A stretch of 64,000 nt of DNA from Chlorophyllum brunneum (Eukaryota; Basidiomycota; Agaricomycetes; Agaricales; Agaricaceae), in contig OY756145.1 in the NCBI GenBank assembly GCA_963576785.1, positions 1,984,001-2,048,000 on the forward strand, in the 5' to 3' direction. The notes under the pieces are model-generated. The model saw only the letters and a list, made by a program, of their open reading frames with translations. It searched no databases and was not told the DNA's origin. Below are positions 46,746-58,639 of the stretch, one piece after another (the first letter of the stretch is position 1; each line of letters begins with the position of its first letter). Position numbers and translations under genes: made by a program.

Positions 46746-48583
46746 TTAGAGGAAGATTAAGCTACTAGATGCGGCCATGACAGTTCCGAACAGTACAGCG
46801 AAAATCGAGCCTCGTGTGAAGGCCGCGTCGTTGGCCTTGCCAGCTCCTTTTGTAGTTTCGGCCTTTCCATCACCATCGATATCGACGGTAGTCCTATTTG
46901 GATAAGGGAATGTGGTGTTTTGTGTCGTCTCGAGGTACAAGTTCGTGGCGGGAGTATTCGTGCATTGACCGATAGCCTTGAGAGTAAACTTGGGATTGTG
47001 GTTGAGCGCGGCATCAAGGGTGTAACCAACTGCGAGGTCAACAGTGATCTCATGAATGTCGTGTTGCAAAACGATGAAACTAAGGGGAACAGTGAGTTCG
47101 AGCTCCCTCTTCTTTCGAGGCAAAAATACATACCCAGTGTCGATGTTGGTGGCATTGGTCAGAATAGTCTGGAAAGTCTGGAACGACTGAGCTCCGTTAA
47201 CCTGGCCAGCAGCAACACGCCAGTCTAATTACGGGCGTTTTAGCAAAAATACATCGTGTCGCACAAACGCTATTTACCATTGGTGTCAAAGACACCACCA
47301 CTGGGGGTACGTGTCCACATAATAGGTACCATACCCATGGCGAGGGAGATGGCACGGACGCGGTCGTCTAGATGTCTGATCATTACTTGTTCAAGTAGGC
47401 CCCTAGTGTCAAAGCAACACACCAATGTCACCAAAGGGGGGACGCATAGTTGTGGGAGAGACACCGAGCACTCGTCGAATGGCACTGCGAGTCCAGCCTA
47501 GCTCGGCAACAACTTGCGCGGTAGTCAAGGAAGTAAGAGGCTATTTTATGTTGAGGTCGAGCTCGTAGAAACCGGAAAAAAAATAAACAAGTACCAACCC
47601 TGTGGGACCAAGTATGGACACTGATTTCGTGGCCGGACATATACTCCTCTATCAACACTTTTGGTCGCTCAATAACACGAGATCCGACAACGAAGAAAGT
47701 GGCGGAGATATCCTTTGCTTTAAGGTAGTCGAGCAAACTTTGTGCTGTTGAACGGAAAAAATCAACTTCCACCCCAGGGATAACACTCCACATAACTTAC
47801 TGTAGGGTCCTGGACCATCATCGAAGCTGACTCCCCAAGTGAGCTTGTCAGGACAAGCAACAATGTCTGCCGTAATAGTGGTGAGTTTATGTAATCAGGG
47901 ACACGATAAACTTGAACATACCGGTAGAACGAGTGTATCCACCGCAAGTCCACCATCCACGCTGGGCAGCCTGGGAAGCAGCCTGAACATCACCCGCACA
48001 AGAACCATCAGCAGTAGGAGGGATATCCGGGATGTTGAATCCGTCCAACTCTTTCATCCATTCTTGAACCTCTGGTGTAGCTATAAATAGAACACATTAG
48101 AATCTCCTTTGTCGGTGGTCAAAAGCGACTGGACAGACTGGTTTCAGGAACGTGGTCCTGCGCTGGCCACTCGTTCATCTGGAAAACGACTGCACGAGAC
48201 GAATTAATTGCTACGACACGTCCCGCGGGTCAAAAGGAGGACTTACAAGGGGTGGGGAGTGAAGGTGCACCAGAAATGGGAGGTGAAGCTCCCGCAGAGA
48301 AAGAAGCGGTAACCACTGGAGGCCGTTGAGTTGGCATACCCATGGTAATGCTCGAAAGAGGGGGGGCATTGGTTGCAGCCGCAACTGTGACCGAGGGAGG
48401 TGTACCACTGACGGCTGGGGACGTCTTGGCCGCAGTTGCCGCACCCAACGCTGGGGTGCCAGTAGTAGACGGCGGAGGGCTCTGCCTCTTGTGTAGGACT
48501 GGGAAATATTTTCTGGAGGGCAGGGACGCTGAGGCGACAGAGAGTTGAGTTGCGCAGAGGAGAACTAGAACGTGAAGCTTCAT
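46746..48583 (-). CDS. GPI-anchored chitin deacetylase (CE4)
   Basis: Converts cell-wall chitin to chitosan. The start MKLHVLVLLCATQLSVASA at 48583 is a signal peptide, followed by KR and a Ser/Thr/Pro/Ala-rich stalk (about 100 residues). The NodB domain shows motif 1 VSFDDGPGPY (catalytic base and metal Asp), motif 2 HEISVHTWSH (metal His residues), motif 3 MRPPFGDI, motif 4-like PIMWTRTPSGGVFDTND and motif 5 VLQHDIHEIT. The tail AAFTRGSIFAVLFGTVMAA is a typical GPI signal; the stop is at 46746-46748. About 480 residues. The phenylalanine in RPPFGD is common in basidiomycete enzymes. All catalytic positions visible are intact. It should act at the outer cell surface. Confidence 0.93.
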
Positions 48584-49650
48584 TGTAAGATTGATGGGGA
48601 GATGAGGGGCGGGGAGAAAGGAGGGTGAGTGCGCGGCAGCGCTGGAGTGGGTGGCGAGAAACGGAAGGAACAAGGAAAGGGAAACTAGAGGAAACCAAGG
48701 CCAAGACCTTCAAAAACACCAACTCACGTGTCCTTTTCAATCGCCATTCCGGCATTCCGATCAATGCTATTTAATCCAGCTCACCATGTCACCTGGCTTC
48801 CGTGGCAGATGATGCAAACGTTCTCGACGCCCTACTCGAGCCGGTCTCCGAGCAAGGGGCGTTGGAATTGCTCGAGCATGTCAGAACCAACTTGCCACTA
48901 AGTCTACAAATCCCAATGTTGTCTAGCTATGGACAGCACGATCAGATCAGGCTGATAGGCTATTCACAAAACGACCAGATGATGATATTTATAACCCGAG
49001 ATACAAACAAAAAAGTGGCCAACTTTCATACCAAAGTCAGGACACAAGCATTACAGCCTATGAAAGCCGTAGGCGCATAGACATCATACTAAAGATGAGT
49101 GGTCTTGGGCCTGGGCCGTCTATAAGCCCTATATACCAGGGATAACACATCGATCATCGAGTAAACTATGAGAGAAGGGATCACTGGATAGGTACCCACC
49201 TATGTAACCATATATATGCATGTGTGGGTTAGTGCATGTGATGTCCTGTGGGCGGTCGAGGCCTGTTCTAACACCCCGCCGCATTATCTGGAATAGCGTT
49301 TACACAAGCATAACACATGTTTGGGTGGCAACTTCTGCCTTAGCTCAGGGAATACATAGTTGGTCAGTTAAATTTTTATTGCATTGCTCTGCATTTTTGT
49401 TGGAACACCGGACTGTCAACCATCCACGGTTTGATTTCAGTTCTCTGGGTAGGTATGGTCTACACTATTTGCACCATGCTCATTTACTCGCCAGTCCACA
49501 TTGTACTGGGTCTATTTTCTTAGATGCATTTATGACTGGGGTGTGATGAGGTCACTTGACGTGTTGTGATGTGGAGACTGCCGCTGGGGACAACAGTCAG
49601 TCAAGCTTCACGCGCTCGGCAGCACGTCTTCTCCCGACTCCCTCCTCGCC
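48584..49650. other. intergenic with one orphan open frame
   Basis: Lies between the divergent starts of chitin deacetylase (minus) and the RhoGEF (plus). CACGTG at 48725-48730 lies on the chitin deacetylase side. An open frame without ATG is at 48802-49080 (listed separately). From 49081 to 49650 I see no gene; the frame at 49220-49546 has no family signal. The last 100 bases before 49651 are probably the RhoGEF leader. Confidence 0.5.
48802..49080 (+). pseudogene. orphan coding-like fragment without a start codon
   Basis: An open frame of 92 codons with protein-like composition: VLDALLEPVSEQGALELLEH, VRTNLPLSLQIPMLSSYGQ, LIGYSQNDQMMIFITRDTNK. The frame opens with GTG, and I find no ATG in frame upstream or any upstream exon that joins in phase (the ATG at 48786 is in another frame and stops after eight codons). 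It ends with TAG at 49078-49080. It reads like the N-terminal piece of a larger enzyme. A GNAT acyltransferase is one thought, but I do not recognise it. Either a decayed copy or an exon of a gene I could not build. Confidence 0.3.
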
Positions 49651-52600
49651 ATGGATGGCAGACCAATGGGGCCCAGGCAGCCCCCCGACAAGCGCCATGC
49701 TGCTGCATACGAGGCCATCTTCCAACGCCCCGGCCCTGCCCACTCCCCGTCCCAGAGCTACCACAGCATGCCCCCCCAACACCACCACTATCCTCCCCAA
49801 CAGTTCCACCCAAGTCCCGATAGAAGGACATCCCTCGGTTCATTTTCCTCGGGATACTCCCACAACGGCCATCCACAGCCCCAGCCTCTTCCCCCGGGCA
49901 CTTACAGACAATCCTATTACCTTCCCCCTCCCCATATCGCCCAACACCTTCCCCCCACAGCCTTTGATCACCAGCCCCCAGCTCCTTATGGTTATCCTCC
50001 TCCCGGCGCGCCTAGAGCGCGATCCGTCATCAGCAATTCCCATTCTCCGGGTATCATAGCCCCCCAGCCCGACGAGCCACCAGACCCCAATCCGCAAGGA
50101 CTTACTCCCGCACAAGCCTATCAAGCTCAAGTGTACAACAGTAACAGTGTATCCGGTCCTCAGCTCGACCGCAATCGATATCGAACATCCCCCGCACCCC
50201 CAGACCGCAGTTCATTCCCCCAGTCCCAAAACGGCGCCCCACACAGACACCAAGACCCCCCTAGATTGGGTGTCAACTTGGATTCGGAGGACGGTCGCCT
50301 CGGCATTGATTTTGTTGGTAGCACTGGTAATTCAAGCGACGATGGTAGCAGTGAACTACCGTGGGCAAGGAACGAGCACACAGGTCCGCGCCCATGTTTT
50401 CTTCTTATGAACACTAGTTTCTGAGGGCTCCTTTCGTTTCTAGGCCACGACAGACCAAGATCTCACAATCAACACTGGGGTAGTGATGGATCAGTGTGTT
50501 CCCATGTCCCCTTTCATCTCCATCTCTTCATTCACTCATATATCCTTTCCAGGGTATGCTACACGTCGATACCCATGCCGCCCACTCCGTCCGGTCATCA
50601 GTAGCAAGCGTCTCTCCCGTCTCATCAGCTGCAGAGGCTTCTGTCACACTCGCCGATCACCATTTCTCTTCTCGTCGATCTTCGGATTCTGCTCGTACAA
50701 TGCCCAAACTGGCTGCCCCTCGTCGTGAACGGTCTGTCCAAGAACGCTCAATGTCGATGTCCTCCGCCACCGCCTCCTCAAGAACGTTGACTGACCAAAA
50801 ACGAAGCTCGCGCCCTTTCCCCTCAGTCGAAGGTCGTCATTCACCTGGCACAGTTGCTCCCAGGCAGAAAAAGACGCCGATCGTTTATCCGGCGTTGTTG
50901 TCCCGCGTAGCAGAGGCTTTTCGTGAACGAATACCTTTGGGGGACCGGGTCAAAGATGGCCTGACGTACAAGGACACGTTCGATGGTCGAGAAGCGGTGG
51001 ACAAAATTGCGTACATCATCAAAACGACGGATCGGAACCTCGCGTTGTTACTTGGACGTGCCCTAGATGCGCAAAAGTTTTTCCACGATGTGACGTATGA
51101 TCATCGGTTGAGGGATAGTCCAAATGAGCTCTATCAGTTTAGAACAAAGCTGGGGCCCTACGTAAGCGGGGAGCTTGTTAATCCAGATGATGTGGGTCAA
51201 CTTGAGGATGAGGTATGTTGCTCGTTGTCATGCAGGAAGTGGAAGCTGTGTTGATTGTCGGAAAGACTTCAGCTACGTCCCCTACTAATGCCACGCCACA
51301 GACGGAGGATATTCAAGAGGTCGAAGAGATTCCTCTGCCTTCGGGTGTCTTTACGCTACTCACTGATTGTTATTCACCGACTTGTTCGAGGGACCAGTTA
51401 TGTTATAGCATTGCGTGCCCGCGGCGGTTAGAGCAGCAGGCGAGGCTAAATATGAAGCCTCAGCCTGGGCTGTCGAAACAGATTAGCAAAGAAAGCTTGA
51501 TTGACCTTCCTGTACGTCTCCCAACCAAAGCTCTCTCGAACATGGTTCTGATTCCCCCTTGCAGGAAGTTGGCTCATTGTGGATCCATTCTGTTCCTCAG
51601 GAAATCGTTAATAGCGTTTCCGAGACTGAAAAGAAGCGGCAAGAGGCTATCAATGAAGTCATTTATACCGAACGTGACTTTGTGCGGGACTTGGAGTACC
51701 TTCGTGATGTCAGTGCTTCAACCGGCTCACAGCATACATATTAACACTCACCCGCTCCCCAGACATGGATGCTCAGGCTGCAGGAATCAGAAGTCATCCC
51801 GCCTGAACGACGAAGTGCATTTGTTCAGCAAGTCTTTTGGAACGTCCGAGATATACTTACTGTCAACACACGTCTTCGAGATGCCCTAAGTAAACGGCAG
51901 AAATCGTATGCGGTCGTCGATCGAATAGGTGACATTTTCTTGGAGCATGTACCCCATTTCGGGCCGTTTGTCGCCTACGGTGCGCATCAGCTTTATGGGA
52001 AGTATGAATTTGAGAGAGAAAAAGATCAGAACCCCGCTTTCGCGCAATTTGTTGAGGTGAGTGAGGACACAGCCCACATTACACTTACTATCTAACCCTT
52101 CCCTCCTTTACCCCCCAGGCCACAGAACGATTACCAGAGTCGCGTAAACTTGAATTAAACGCCTTTTTGACCAAACCTACGACACGGCTTGCCCGATACC
52201 CACTACTACTGGAAATGGTGTTGAAACACACACCGGATGATAGTTCAGATAAGACGATGATACCCAGGGTTGTTTCGATGATCAAGGAGTTTTTGGCTAG
52301 TGTGAATATGGAGAGTGGCAAGACGGAGAATAGGTTCAATTTGGCGCAGCTGGATAATCAGTTACTCTTCAAGCCCGGCGAGGAGGTGGTGCGTATTTTT
52401 ATCCTTAATTGCGAACACTATGGGCTGACTTTTCGGTTGTTGGTTGTAGGATTTGAGATTGAAGGAGCCGGGAAGGGAGATGGTGCACAAAGGGCCTCTA
52501 CAGAAGCGGGATGGAGAGATTTCGGTGTATTTGTTTGATCATGCGATTTTGTTCACGAAGGGTACGAAGAACAAGCATCATGAGCATCTTAGAGTTTATA

Positions 52601-54469
52601 GAAGGGTAACGTCCACCCCTGTGTACTCACTAACAATCCGCTAACGCAGTACGCAATAGCCAATCCCACTCGAACTCCTCTGTATCTCCTTTTCAGAGGA
52701 CCTTTCAACAGCAAACGGAACTTTACGCTCACGCAAACAAACAGGACTTGTGAGGAAATCTTCGTTCGGACGCGAATATCGAGGCAGTGGTACAATTGTC
52801 CCACCAGTGAACGTGCGGAACGAAGCCAAGGGCCAGTATTGGATAAGCTTTTACCATCTTGGGAGGAAAGCCTACAGTTTGGTGCTATGGGCGAATAGTG
52901 CGTTAGGCCAAAGGAAGTGGGTAGAGAGTATTCAGAAGCAGCAGACGGTGATGAGGGAACGGAGTATGATTTTTGATTGTGCAGCTTTGAGTGAAGGGTT
53001 CTTTGCTGGTCCTAATAAGGTTAATTGTGCTGCTCCGTTCAGTAAGTGTTTTCTCCTTGGTTTTGGAAGGTTGGGTTGGTGACTGATTGACCACACAGGC
53101 CACGGAAGGAGGGTCGTTTATGGAACGGATGATGGCGTTTATATTTCAGATTTAAGAGAGCCAGGGAGGGATCCTGTGAAGGTCCTTTCCCTGCTGGAAG
53201 TGTCGCAGGTAGACGTGTTGGAGGAATACCAATTGTTAATCGTTCTCTCCGGTGAGTTTCTCGTTTGTGTTTACGCAACCAGCAGACCGTGTTCATATAA
53301 TCTTTTTTGTCTTTCCCGGATTTTTCAGAACGACAAGTGATAACTTTTCCACTTGATGCTCTGGACCCTATCGACCCAATGGCCGGGTTGAAACGTGCGA
53401 AAAGAATTTCTTCGCATACTTCCTTCTTCAAAGCTGGTTTCTGTCTTGGAAGAGTACTTGTCTGCATAGTCAAATCCAGTCAGCTGTCGAGTACGTTCAA
53501 GGCACTCGAACCGATTGATCAGAACATTCGCGGAAGGAGTAAACCGACATTTAGGAAGCTGCTACAGGGAGGGAACGATACGCTTAAACTCTTCAGGGTA
53601 CGTTAGCCTAGACCACACATCGATTGGTATATGATGCTGATGGGTGAGTTATGACTACAGGAGTTTTACATCCCGGTAGAATCGACGTCGATACATTATT
53701 TGAAGACCAAGATGTGTGTAGGATGTTCAAGAGGCTTTGAAATTGTGGATTTGGAGACATTGGAGACCCAGGGCTTGTTGGATCCCGAGGATGATACTTT
53801 GGATTTCGTGAAAAGAAGAGAGAATCTGCGACCGATGGCGCTATATCGGATACAGAATGAATTTTTATTATGTTATGATGGTGCGTGAGTCGTATCTTCC
53901 CTCGAGCTTCGCTAACTGGGGATTTGTACAGAGTTTGCGTTTTACGTGAATAAGAGCGGACAGAGAGCACGGAATGAGTTCATGGTACATTGGGAGGGAC
54001 AGCCCACAGGTTTCGGTATGTCACTCTCGGACCCTCTCATGGCACAACTAGTTGACTTGGAATCGTAGCACTACACGAGCCGTACATTCTTGCCTTTGAA
54101 CCCAACTTTATCGAGATACGGCATATTGAAACAGGCTATCTAGCACAGGTCATCCAGGGATCAAATCTACGGCTACTGTTCGCGGATACACCACCAACCT
54201 CCTCAAAAGGGATGATGCATTCCCAGCAGCATCCACATGGTATGAGTATGCAACAGTATGGAGGCGGGTATGGTGGTTATGGACCTTCGCAATCATACCT
54301 TGGCCAGGGAGGGTATGGAAGACATACCCCACACGGCGGGAGGGATGAGATTCTGGTGTGTTCAGACGATCGTGTGTTTGTGCTTAGGCCCGCTGTTCCT
54401 GTTGCTGGTCAGAATCACGGTTCGCAATCGGTGTTGTCTGATACTTCGTGGACCTCTGTATCTCAGTGA
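49651..54469 (+). CDS. ROM2: Rho1 exchange factor of the Rom1/Rom2 type (DEP-DH-PH-CNH)
   Basis: Activates the GTPase Rho1 in the cell-wall integrity pathway, downstream of membrane stress sensors. The ATG at 49651 (MDGRPMGPRQPPDKRHAA) opens a Pro/Tyr/His/Gln-rich disordered part of about 380 residues. Domains then follow in the usual order, positions approximate: DEP at 383-475 (RVAEAFRERIPLGDRVKDGL, TYKDTFDGREAVDKIAYII); DH at 575-770 (KKRQEAINEVIYTERDFVRD, LTKPTTRLARYPLLLEMVLK); PH at 800-930 (RDFGVFVFDHAILFTKG-like region, NEAKGQYWISFYHLGRKAYS); CNH at about 960-1250 (RRVVYGTDDGVYISDLRE, KVLSLLEVSQVDVLEEYQLL, FVNKSGQRARNEFMVHWEG). A Gly/Tyr/Gln-rich insert sits late in the CNH. TGA at 54467-54469. 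Confidence 0.92.
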
Positions 54470-55667
54470 CAGATGAATTTCGTGTGTTTGTATTTTTCAT
54501 TGTTCTTTTTTGTATGATTTGTTTTCGTATGTTATACGATTGCGCTGATACATTCATGCTGTCTACTGCAATATTTCTTCCGAGACTTTGAATGTGGAAA
54601 AGAAAACTTAGTACTTTCGCTGCTGACACAAACCTGGAAGGCACCCTTAAGAGAAAATGGACCACTATGCGAGATATGTCACCAGCTGACGATTGTCTCC
54701 TTTTCTAAACCAAGGATGATATTCCCGTGATTTGAAGGGGAGGAAGGAATACCGATAGTCGCAAGGGCCCGAATCGACAGCGACAGGCTTGGGGCAGGTG
54801 GGTGGGTCAAGAAATCAACGGAGCCGGTAGAAAGTTCGGGTGAAGTGAATGGCGCAGAGGCATGTACAGTATTGTCATTATGGATATGGGAGGACTGATA
54901 CTGAGTTAATGGTATGGAGAGTGTGCTCAAATCTTCATTACGCTCGCCGTGCTGATTGTCACTGTTGGCTCTTCGGTCGCTCGACACACTGGGTACGTTC
55001 TCATCCATTTGTATTGTACCGCACACATCATTGATAGCACCTAATACCTGATTGGAAACAGAGCGCACCTACTATCTCTTCACTTACACAGAGGAGGTCT
55101 GGATAGGTAATGTGATCCGACCTGACGGTTTCGCAATCGGATGTGACGCTCAGAGGACAACTGGACAGGACACGGAGTCAACAAATACGACACGCCGCAC
55201 TGAAGGTAAAGGGTTCAGGTACGTTCACGAGCTTGTTGCTTGGGCTGCTTTGTGTGGTCAGGTTCTCCCCCCGATCAACCTTACAGGCTGAGCCCACAGC
55301 TCCATGGACGGGGATTGAGAAGCTGGCTCGGTTTTACACGCTGCGATGGATGCCAATGTCCCCCAATTTCAACAGACATCGACATGGAGCAACTGTGGTT
55401 TGATCCGCGCACCTCCTAAGGCTGTATCACTCATCCACTGGGGTTGCCAAAAGGACTGCGACATCGCGAGGCTGGGCGACGGAGGATCCAACCAATGTGG
55501 TGGGTAAAAACTCAAATCTCCATCCTACCTTGGAAATGGGAGTACTACTGAGGTTTCCTTCTCGCTGGACCATCCACCACGAGGAGATATCACATCGCCG
55601 CAAATGCAAAAACGACGTCCACTCGGTTTCCTGCATTTGTCGGCTTCGTAGGAGCGATAAACCCGGT
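54470..55667. other. intergenic between RhoGEF and TRM82 3' ends
   Basis: Both flanking genes end here (convergent), yet the gap is 1.2 kb, long enough for a small gene. The best frame is minus 54679-55068 (129 codons, opening with GTG, with SSDRRANSDNQHGERNEDLS and FTSPELSTGSVDF). On the plus strand 55052-55291 has METERTYYLFTYTEEVWIGN. These two overlap slightly and neither has known relatives. I found no firm splice model for either. Confidence 0.45.
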
Positions 55668-57717
55668 TCACGAACTCATCTCAACATCACCTTCTCCTGA
55701 AAATTCTATGACAGATTTCGCCCTTTTCGCCTCCCTTTCTTCTTTCACGTCACCACCCTCGACGTCTGCATGAGGTCTAACCGTCCCTACTTTCTCCTTT
55801 TCCACAGCATGAACCGGTACGGCACCCTCACTCTCAGCCATTGACTGTATCTTAGCACGTACGTTGTTTTTATTTTTCATTCTTCTTTCTTCTCGTCTTG
55901 TGAGTGACTTTGGAGTGATACTCCCCGAGGGGGACTCGGTTGCATCTTCATTGTCCCCAGTGGCAGCAGAAGGTTCGGACCACTTTGGCATCCCTTTGAG
56001 GTCAGCATAAAAATCGACAGGTGTATCTGACGGATCTGGGAATTTTGTTCATACCATTTCGACTGAATGAAGCTACAGTCACGTACCTGTGGTAGGATGT
56101 GCTTCGTTTAGGCTTTGAAGAAGAGCTTGACCCTCTAACGGCAGGAGCGTTTCCATGAGCTGAGTGGAAGTCGATATGTTAGAGGTGAAGGGATGAGACG
56201 CTGGACGGTGCGACTCGCCTGACTGTTTTCGCCCATCTGCACCACTCTCACTAAACGGCTATCCTTTTGGGCCTCGGACCCTGGTGCAAACAGAGTCGTA
56301 TCCAAAGATACCCACACCTTTCCATCTTGGTCAGTTGTGAAGTCAACGACTGGTCGGCCGAAGTCAAAGTACTTGACAGATCCTGTAGGATATTGGAATG
56401 TGAACAAAGCAGTCGCCCTATTCGTAGTGTTAGCCTGCTCGCCTGGATGTAGTGACCGTTACTCGCCCTACAGCGCCGAAGAGCACAAATTCGGTATTGT
56501 CTTTTTGCAAACTCCCAATCTTGCTCACTACCAACACTTTTCCCTCAACAGCTGCTTCCGGCTCTTGTTCATGCCCTTCACCCTCGCCATCGACCTCCAC
56601 TATTCCACTCTCATCTTCCTCCTCAGCGTGGCCATGTTTCTTTTTGCCTCTCCTCTTACTCTTCTTTCCCTTACCTTTTCTCTTCTCTGTGAAAGAGCCT
56701 TCTGCATCTTCTTCATCCTCACCCCGTCTCCTTTTATTATTCTTCACAGCAACAAACGGCTCAACCGTGGGCCAAATGTCGACTTCGCTTATACACCGCC
56801 CAGACATCCAATCCCAAACTTTGAGACATGGATCGCCACCGCCAGAGATGAGTGTATTAGGCGAGAACGTAGGCAGGTATATTGCCGAAACGTATCTATA
56901 TCCAGAATCGCGTTGTTCAGTAGTATATATGAGAATGAAGTGGGAAAGGCGTACTTGCGGTGACCCAGACAATACATCTCGATGTTGTAGCCCTGTGGAT
57001 ACCAGCTTACTCGGATGTGTTCGTCTCTGTCAGCGGTGATAATGTATTTTTCATCTTGTGAAAGCAGGAATGCGTTAAGAGGGGATGCATGGCCCAGGAC
57101 GAGTTGACCGTCGGAAGGGTTTTCGTGTGACGAGAATTCATCACGGGCAGGTTTCGAGATTGGTGGAGTGTGGTGGAACGGATAACTAAGGGCGTAGTCA
57201 GCAAGTGACGAGACACTAGGAAGTCGGGGGAGACAGTTACCTGAAGACATCACCAAATTTATCGGAGACAAGAATGATCTGGGAGTCCTTGGTGAATGCG
57301 AGCCCCGTAGGTCGTTTGGGCAGCTCTCTACTGCATTCGATTAATCACCTCGCTACGAAACGTGATCGGGTCTGTAAACATGCCTTTCATTGACCAGTTT
57401 GAGCTCAGGAAGCTCCCAAACCTGCATCATCTTGTTCTCCCCTACCGTCAAAAGATACGCGAAATCTCCATTAATGGCGGCTGCAACAATTGGTCCTTTG
57501 TTCGGAGCTTTCTTTTGTCCTGACGAGAGATTTGAACGGGATGCAATGATTTCACCTGTTCTAGTTTCATCAGGACGGGAGATTCGAGAGTTACCCAAAC
57601 AAAAAAATACCAAACCATAGGGACATACGTTGAACTGAGAACATAAATCGTGCTCCCAAAGATGGCAATGCTCCTCGCAGAGCCTACAAAAATGCGAGAG
57701 AACGGTACCACCACCAT
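55668..57717 (-). CDS. TRM82: tRNA (guanine-N7) methyltransferase non-catalytic subunit Trm82/WDR4
   Basis: WD40 partner of the methyltransferase Trm8/METTL1; the pair methylates G46 of many tRNAs. The start at 57717 reads MVVVPFSRIFVGSARSIAIF. Repeats include AAAINGDFAYLLTVGENKMM, ILVSDKFGDVF-type strand near 57250, LLSQDEKYIITADRDEHIRV and the family hallmark CLGHRKYVSAIYLPTF then LISGGGDPCLKVWDWMSG. A charged insert (KNNKRRRGEDEEDAEG to EEDESGIVEVDGEGEG) splits the propeller, as in many fungal members. The C-terminal tail has Lys/Arg-rich LTRREERRMKNKNN and ends DVEMSS, TGA at 55668-55670. About 520 residues. It shares a divergent promoter of about 137 bp with the next gene. Its catalytic partner is not in the window. 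Confidence 0.92.
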
Positions 57718-57854
57718 CGCACTCCAGCCAAGGTAGCAGAGAGATCAAACCAGATGTCCAAAAACAATCAATCGGTCACATGACTTGTTTTCTGTGCTAT
57801 ATTTGGTGTACACACTCTACACCCTTGGCGAAGCAGTTACGCTCAAACTCAGCA

Positions 57855-58639
57855 ATGGTCCTTCTCACCGAAAAGTTCTCTGGCGGTCAGACATCGACGG
57901 CTATTCAGGCGCGTCGCATCCCTCTATCAACGCGTCCTATGGACTGTGTCTATTTCGCATTCTTCGCCGTGCGTTAATCCTTCAAGAGCAGATCTTAAAA
58001 CCTTCCGTGCTCACGTAGTTTCTAGTCGCACCTATTCGCCTCTCTTGTAATTGACCTCCAATGGCTCTATCCAGCTTCCCTCGTCCCAGCGCCCATGCGC
58101 ATTCTACTGGAGTACTATGTAGAATTCTCGGGTGACCCGTTGGTTGGGGGACTTGCTGGCCTCAAACACGATTCTGGGTTGGTTTGGTTCAAGACGTTCC
58201 TTACACTCGAAGCGTGCGCCACCTTTTGTGTGTTCAGCTTAGATTCGTTAGTCATAATGTTCTCTAGGGTCTTCCAAGTCCCAGTATTCGTACTCGGCTT
58301 GTCCGCACTATGGAAAGGTAAGTGTTACGTTGCATTATCGTTTACTGTGTAGACTCATCTTGACTAGGTAGCAAGAAAATATACCCTCTCTTCTTGATTT
58401 ATGCCACATCTTCAGCAACCACAACAATCCCCTGCATTATATACATCCTGTCTCTCCCGGAACCTACATCCAGAACCACAACTCTAGACCATACTCTCAC
58501 CTTTGAACAGCGTCTCGTGTTGCTTTCCGGTTACCTTCCATTTTTCCTCGTCCCCCTTATTATGGTCTTTGATTTGGGTAATCGTGTGCATAAAATTATT
58601 GCACAGGCCACGAAAACCGAAGGAAATAAATGGGAATAG
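57855..58639 (+). CDS. TMEM97/EXPERA-type membrane protein
   Basis: A small multi-pass ER membrane protein of the EXPERA family, related to TMEM97 (sigma-2 receptor) and EBP; members bind sterol-like ligands. The chosen start is the ATG at 57855; an in-frame ATG at 57780 would add 25 residues but sits closer to TRM82. The first intron runs GTGCGT...TTTCTAG and gives STRPMDCVYFAFFA-SHLFASLVIDLQWLYP, matching the first EXPERA helix. Then LEYYVEFSGDPLVGG, LVWFKTFLTLEACATF, VPVFVLGLSALWK-GSKKIYP and LLSGYLPFFLVPLIMVFDLG near the C-terminus. The TAG is at 58637-58639. About 220 residues with four hydrophobic helices. Assignment is by the layout WLYP...P..WF..F...E, so I am fairly but not fully sure. 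Confidence 0.8.

Noticed and set aside
43427..48583. A secretion/cell-wall gene cluster (Sec1 plus chitin deacetylase)
   Set aside because: Only two adjacent housekeeping-type genes with a normal 282-bp spacer; Rom2 nearby is also a general wall gene. No evidence of co-regulation.
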